Assembly: GCF_030866805.1 (NCBI RefSeq)
Contig: NZ_CP133019.1
Span: forward strand, 2,108,001 to 2,172,000
Source: Microbacterium terrisoli
GTDB taxonomy: Bacteria; Actinomycetota; Actinomycetes; Actinomycetales; Microbacteriaceae
DNA: 64,000 nt
Reading direction: 5' to 3'
Of this stretch, positions 62,697 to 64,000 are shown piece by piece (position 1 is the first letter of the stretch; every line of letters starts with the position of its first letter). Made by a program: the position numbers and the translations under genes. The notes beneath the pieces are model-generated. The model did not search any database. It saw nothing but the letters and a program-made list of their open reading frames with translations, and had not been told where the DNA came from.

Positions 62697-62870
62697 CGGA
62701 AACGCCGTCGCCCTCGTGCTAGCGCCGTGACCGGCGGCATCCGTCAGTCATGCATCATCGTGCGCGTTGACGCCCTGCCGCGGGTCTGTGTGCTGTTCGT
62801 CGGTCACAGGGTCTCCTTCCGATGGCCGCGGCGCGTGTCGGCCCGGCGCCGTCCGATCCTATCTGAGCGG

Positions 62871-64000
62871 TCACCCGAGACAATTGGGACCGAGCAATCC
62901 CTTGAGCTCTCCATAGAGATCTGCTGTCACATGCACAGGCATCGGCACCTCGAACACCTTCGCCGTGCCGCCGCGATACAGCCGCAGCGTCACCTCGGTG
63001 TCGCCGTGGTGTCGCTGAAGCATCTCGGCGAGATCGCCCACCACGCGCTGGGTGGCGCGATGCTCGGGCATGGTCAGCGTGAGTGGCCCGGATGCGTCCG
63101 CCACCCCGAGGTCGGGTGAGAAGCACGATTGCGCGTGCAGGTTCAGCCCATCGTCGCGCCGCGACACCCGGCCGCGCACCACCAGGATCGAGTCGGCCTG
63201 CAGCATGGTCTGGAACTCGGTGTAGGTCTTGCCCATGAACATGACCGTCACCTCGCCGTTGAAGTCCTCGACGGTGATCATGCCGTAGGGGTTGCCGCTC
63301 TGCTTGGCCACACGGTGCTGCACGCTGGTGACCAGCCCCGCGACGGTGACCTGGTCGCCGTCGCGCATGTCCTCGCTGCTGAGCAGATCGTGGATGTTGA
63401 TCGACGCGTGCTTGGCGAGCGGAATCTCCAGCCCCGCCAGCGGGTGGTCCGAGACATACAGCCCGAGCATCTCGCGCTCGAAGGCGAGCTTGTCCTTCTT
63501 GGTCCACTCCGGACGATCGGGCACCTTGCTGTCGTGCTGCGGCTCGTCGTCGCCCCACAACGAGTCGAAGTCGAATCCGACCTCGCCGTGCGCCTCGCGA
63601 CGCTTGTCGAGCACCGCGGCCTCGGTCGCGTCTTCGTGGATCTCAACGAGGGCACGGCGCGTGGCGCCCATCGAGTCGAATGCACCGGCCTTGATCAGCG
63701 ATTCCACCGTGCGCTTGTTGGCGACGTGCGGCGGAACCCGGCGCAGGAAGTCGTGGAAGGTCGTGTATGGGCCTTCTTGCCGGGCTTGGACGATGCCGTC
63801 GACGACGTTGGAGCCGACGTTGCGGATCGCGCCCAGACCGAACCGGATGTCCTCCCCCACGGCCGCGAAGTACTTGATCGACTCCGAGACGTCCGGCGGC
63901 AGCACTTTGATGCCCATGCGCCGGCACTCGTTCAGATACAGCGCGAGCTTGTCCTTCGAGTCCCCCACGCTGGTCAGCAGAGCCGCCATGTACTCGGCCG
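62871..64000 (-). CDS. dnaE: DNA polymerase III alpha subunit, 3' part
   Basis: This is the C-terminal ~376 residues of the replicative polymerase; the 5' part lies beyond base 64000. It begins AEYMAALLTSVGDSKDKLALY in the fingers/tail region, with IRFGLGAIRNVG and a helix-hairpin-helix region (NKRTVESLIKAGAFDSMG). The OB fold has VTVAGLVTSVQHRV and ITVEDFNGEVTVMFMG. It ends in a small beta domain. A TAGGAT element just past its stop (62854-62859) might serve the membrane protein gene. Confidence 0.95.
   Translation of the reverse strand, partial: AEYMAALLTSVGDSKDKLALYLNECRRMGIKVLPPDVSESIKYFAAVGEDIRFGLGAIRNVGSNVVDGIVQARQEGPYTTFHDFLRRVPPHVANKRTVESLIKAGAFDSMGATRRALVEIHEDATEAAVLDKRREAHGEVGFDFDSLWGDDEPQHDSKVPDRPEWTKKDKLAFEREMLGLYVSDHPLAGLEIPLAKHASINIHDLLSSEDMRDGDQVTVAGLVTSVQHRVAKQSGNPYGMITVEDFNGEVTVMFMGKTYTEFQTMLQADSILVVRGRVSRRDDGLNLHAQSCFSPDLGVADASGPLTLTMPEHRATQRVVGDLAEMLQRHHGDTEVTLRLYRGGTAKVFEVPMPVHVTADLYGELKGLLGPNCLG

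Noticed and set aside
62697..62740. ATG 62740 as the true start of the membrane protein
   Set aside because: Its first ~30 codons are Arg/Pro-rich with poor third-position bias, while another frame reads as ordinary coding sequence up to the GGGG run; kept only as an alternative.

Overview
The window is a 64 kb stretch of high-GC actinobacterial chromosome with densely packed, often translationally overlapping genes. RbpA, WhiA, OpcA, DUF3043, a QcrCAB/CtaCDEF supercomplex set and many promoters placed 6-8 nt before the start codon all point to Actinomycetota. Gene order and protein character fit Microbacteriaceae, most likely Microbacterium or a close relative; this is an inference from gene content, not a database match. 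No rRNA, tRNA, CRISPR array, prophage or insertion sequence was seen.

Layout. (1) 1-16.5 kb, central carbon metabolism: partial sufB (-) diverges from ctaA (+). Then tkt-tal-pgi-zwf-opcA-pgl (+) forms an overlapping pentose-phosphate operon. It converges on rbpA, secG, tpiA-pgk-gap, sodA, whiA and rapZ (all -). (2) 16.5-23.4 kb, accessory biosynthetic island between rapZ and uvrC: a tightly overlapping minus-strand operon (zinc-less MDR oxidoreductase, PTPS/QueD homologue with an altered metal site, GT4 glycosyltransferase, LPG-synthase-type membrane protein, RibD-C reductase). It diverges from a CDP-alcohol phosphotransferase/sulfatase fusion. It looks like a pathway for a reduced, glycosylated and probably membrane-linked compound of unknown structure. 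(3) 23.5-35.3 kb: uvrC, uvrA, a MoxR/DUF58/DUF4129 operon, uvrB and coaE, giving the complete UvrABC set. (4) 35.3-42 kb, surface-fibre and signalling locus: two near-identical OmpR-type response regulators flank a TasA-like / SipW peptidase / TasA-like operon. Eleven-bp direct repeats precede the operon, and a sensor kinase with a degenerate GGDEF membrane protein follows on the other strand. (5) 42-48 kb: rpsA, a PH-domain protein with a small membrane partner, a DksA/TraR zinc-finger protein, a 5'-3' exonuclease and trpD. (6) 48-56.7 kb, respiration: ctaE-qcrC-qcrA-qcrB (+) converges with ctaC-ctaD-ctaF (-) across a roughly 600 bp non-coding gap. The gap holds terminators, two related palindromes and a 20-bp tandem repeat. 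ErpA follows. (7) 56.7-64 kb: an M20 dipeptidase, DUF3043, pyrD, nrdR, hisD, a membrane protein with an apparent frameshift, and the 3' part of dnaE.

The loci most worth following up are the dual-regulator SipW/TasA-like fibre locus and the PTPS/RibD/MDR/glycosyltransferase island. A third theme is the repeated TAnnnT-(6-8 nt)-start arrangement, which predicts leaderless mRNAs for many genes here (uvrA, uvrB, hisD, trpD, pyrD, nrdR, the sensor kinase and others).
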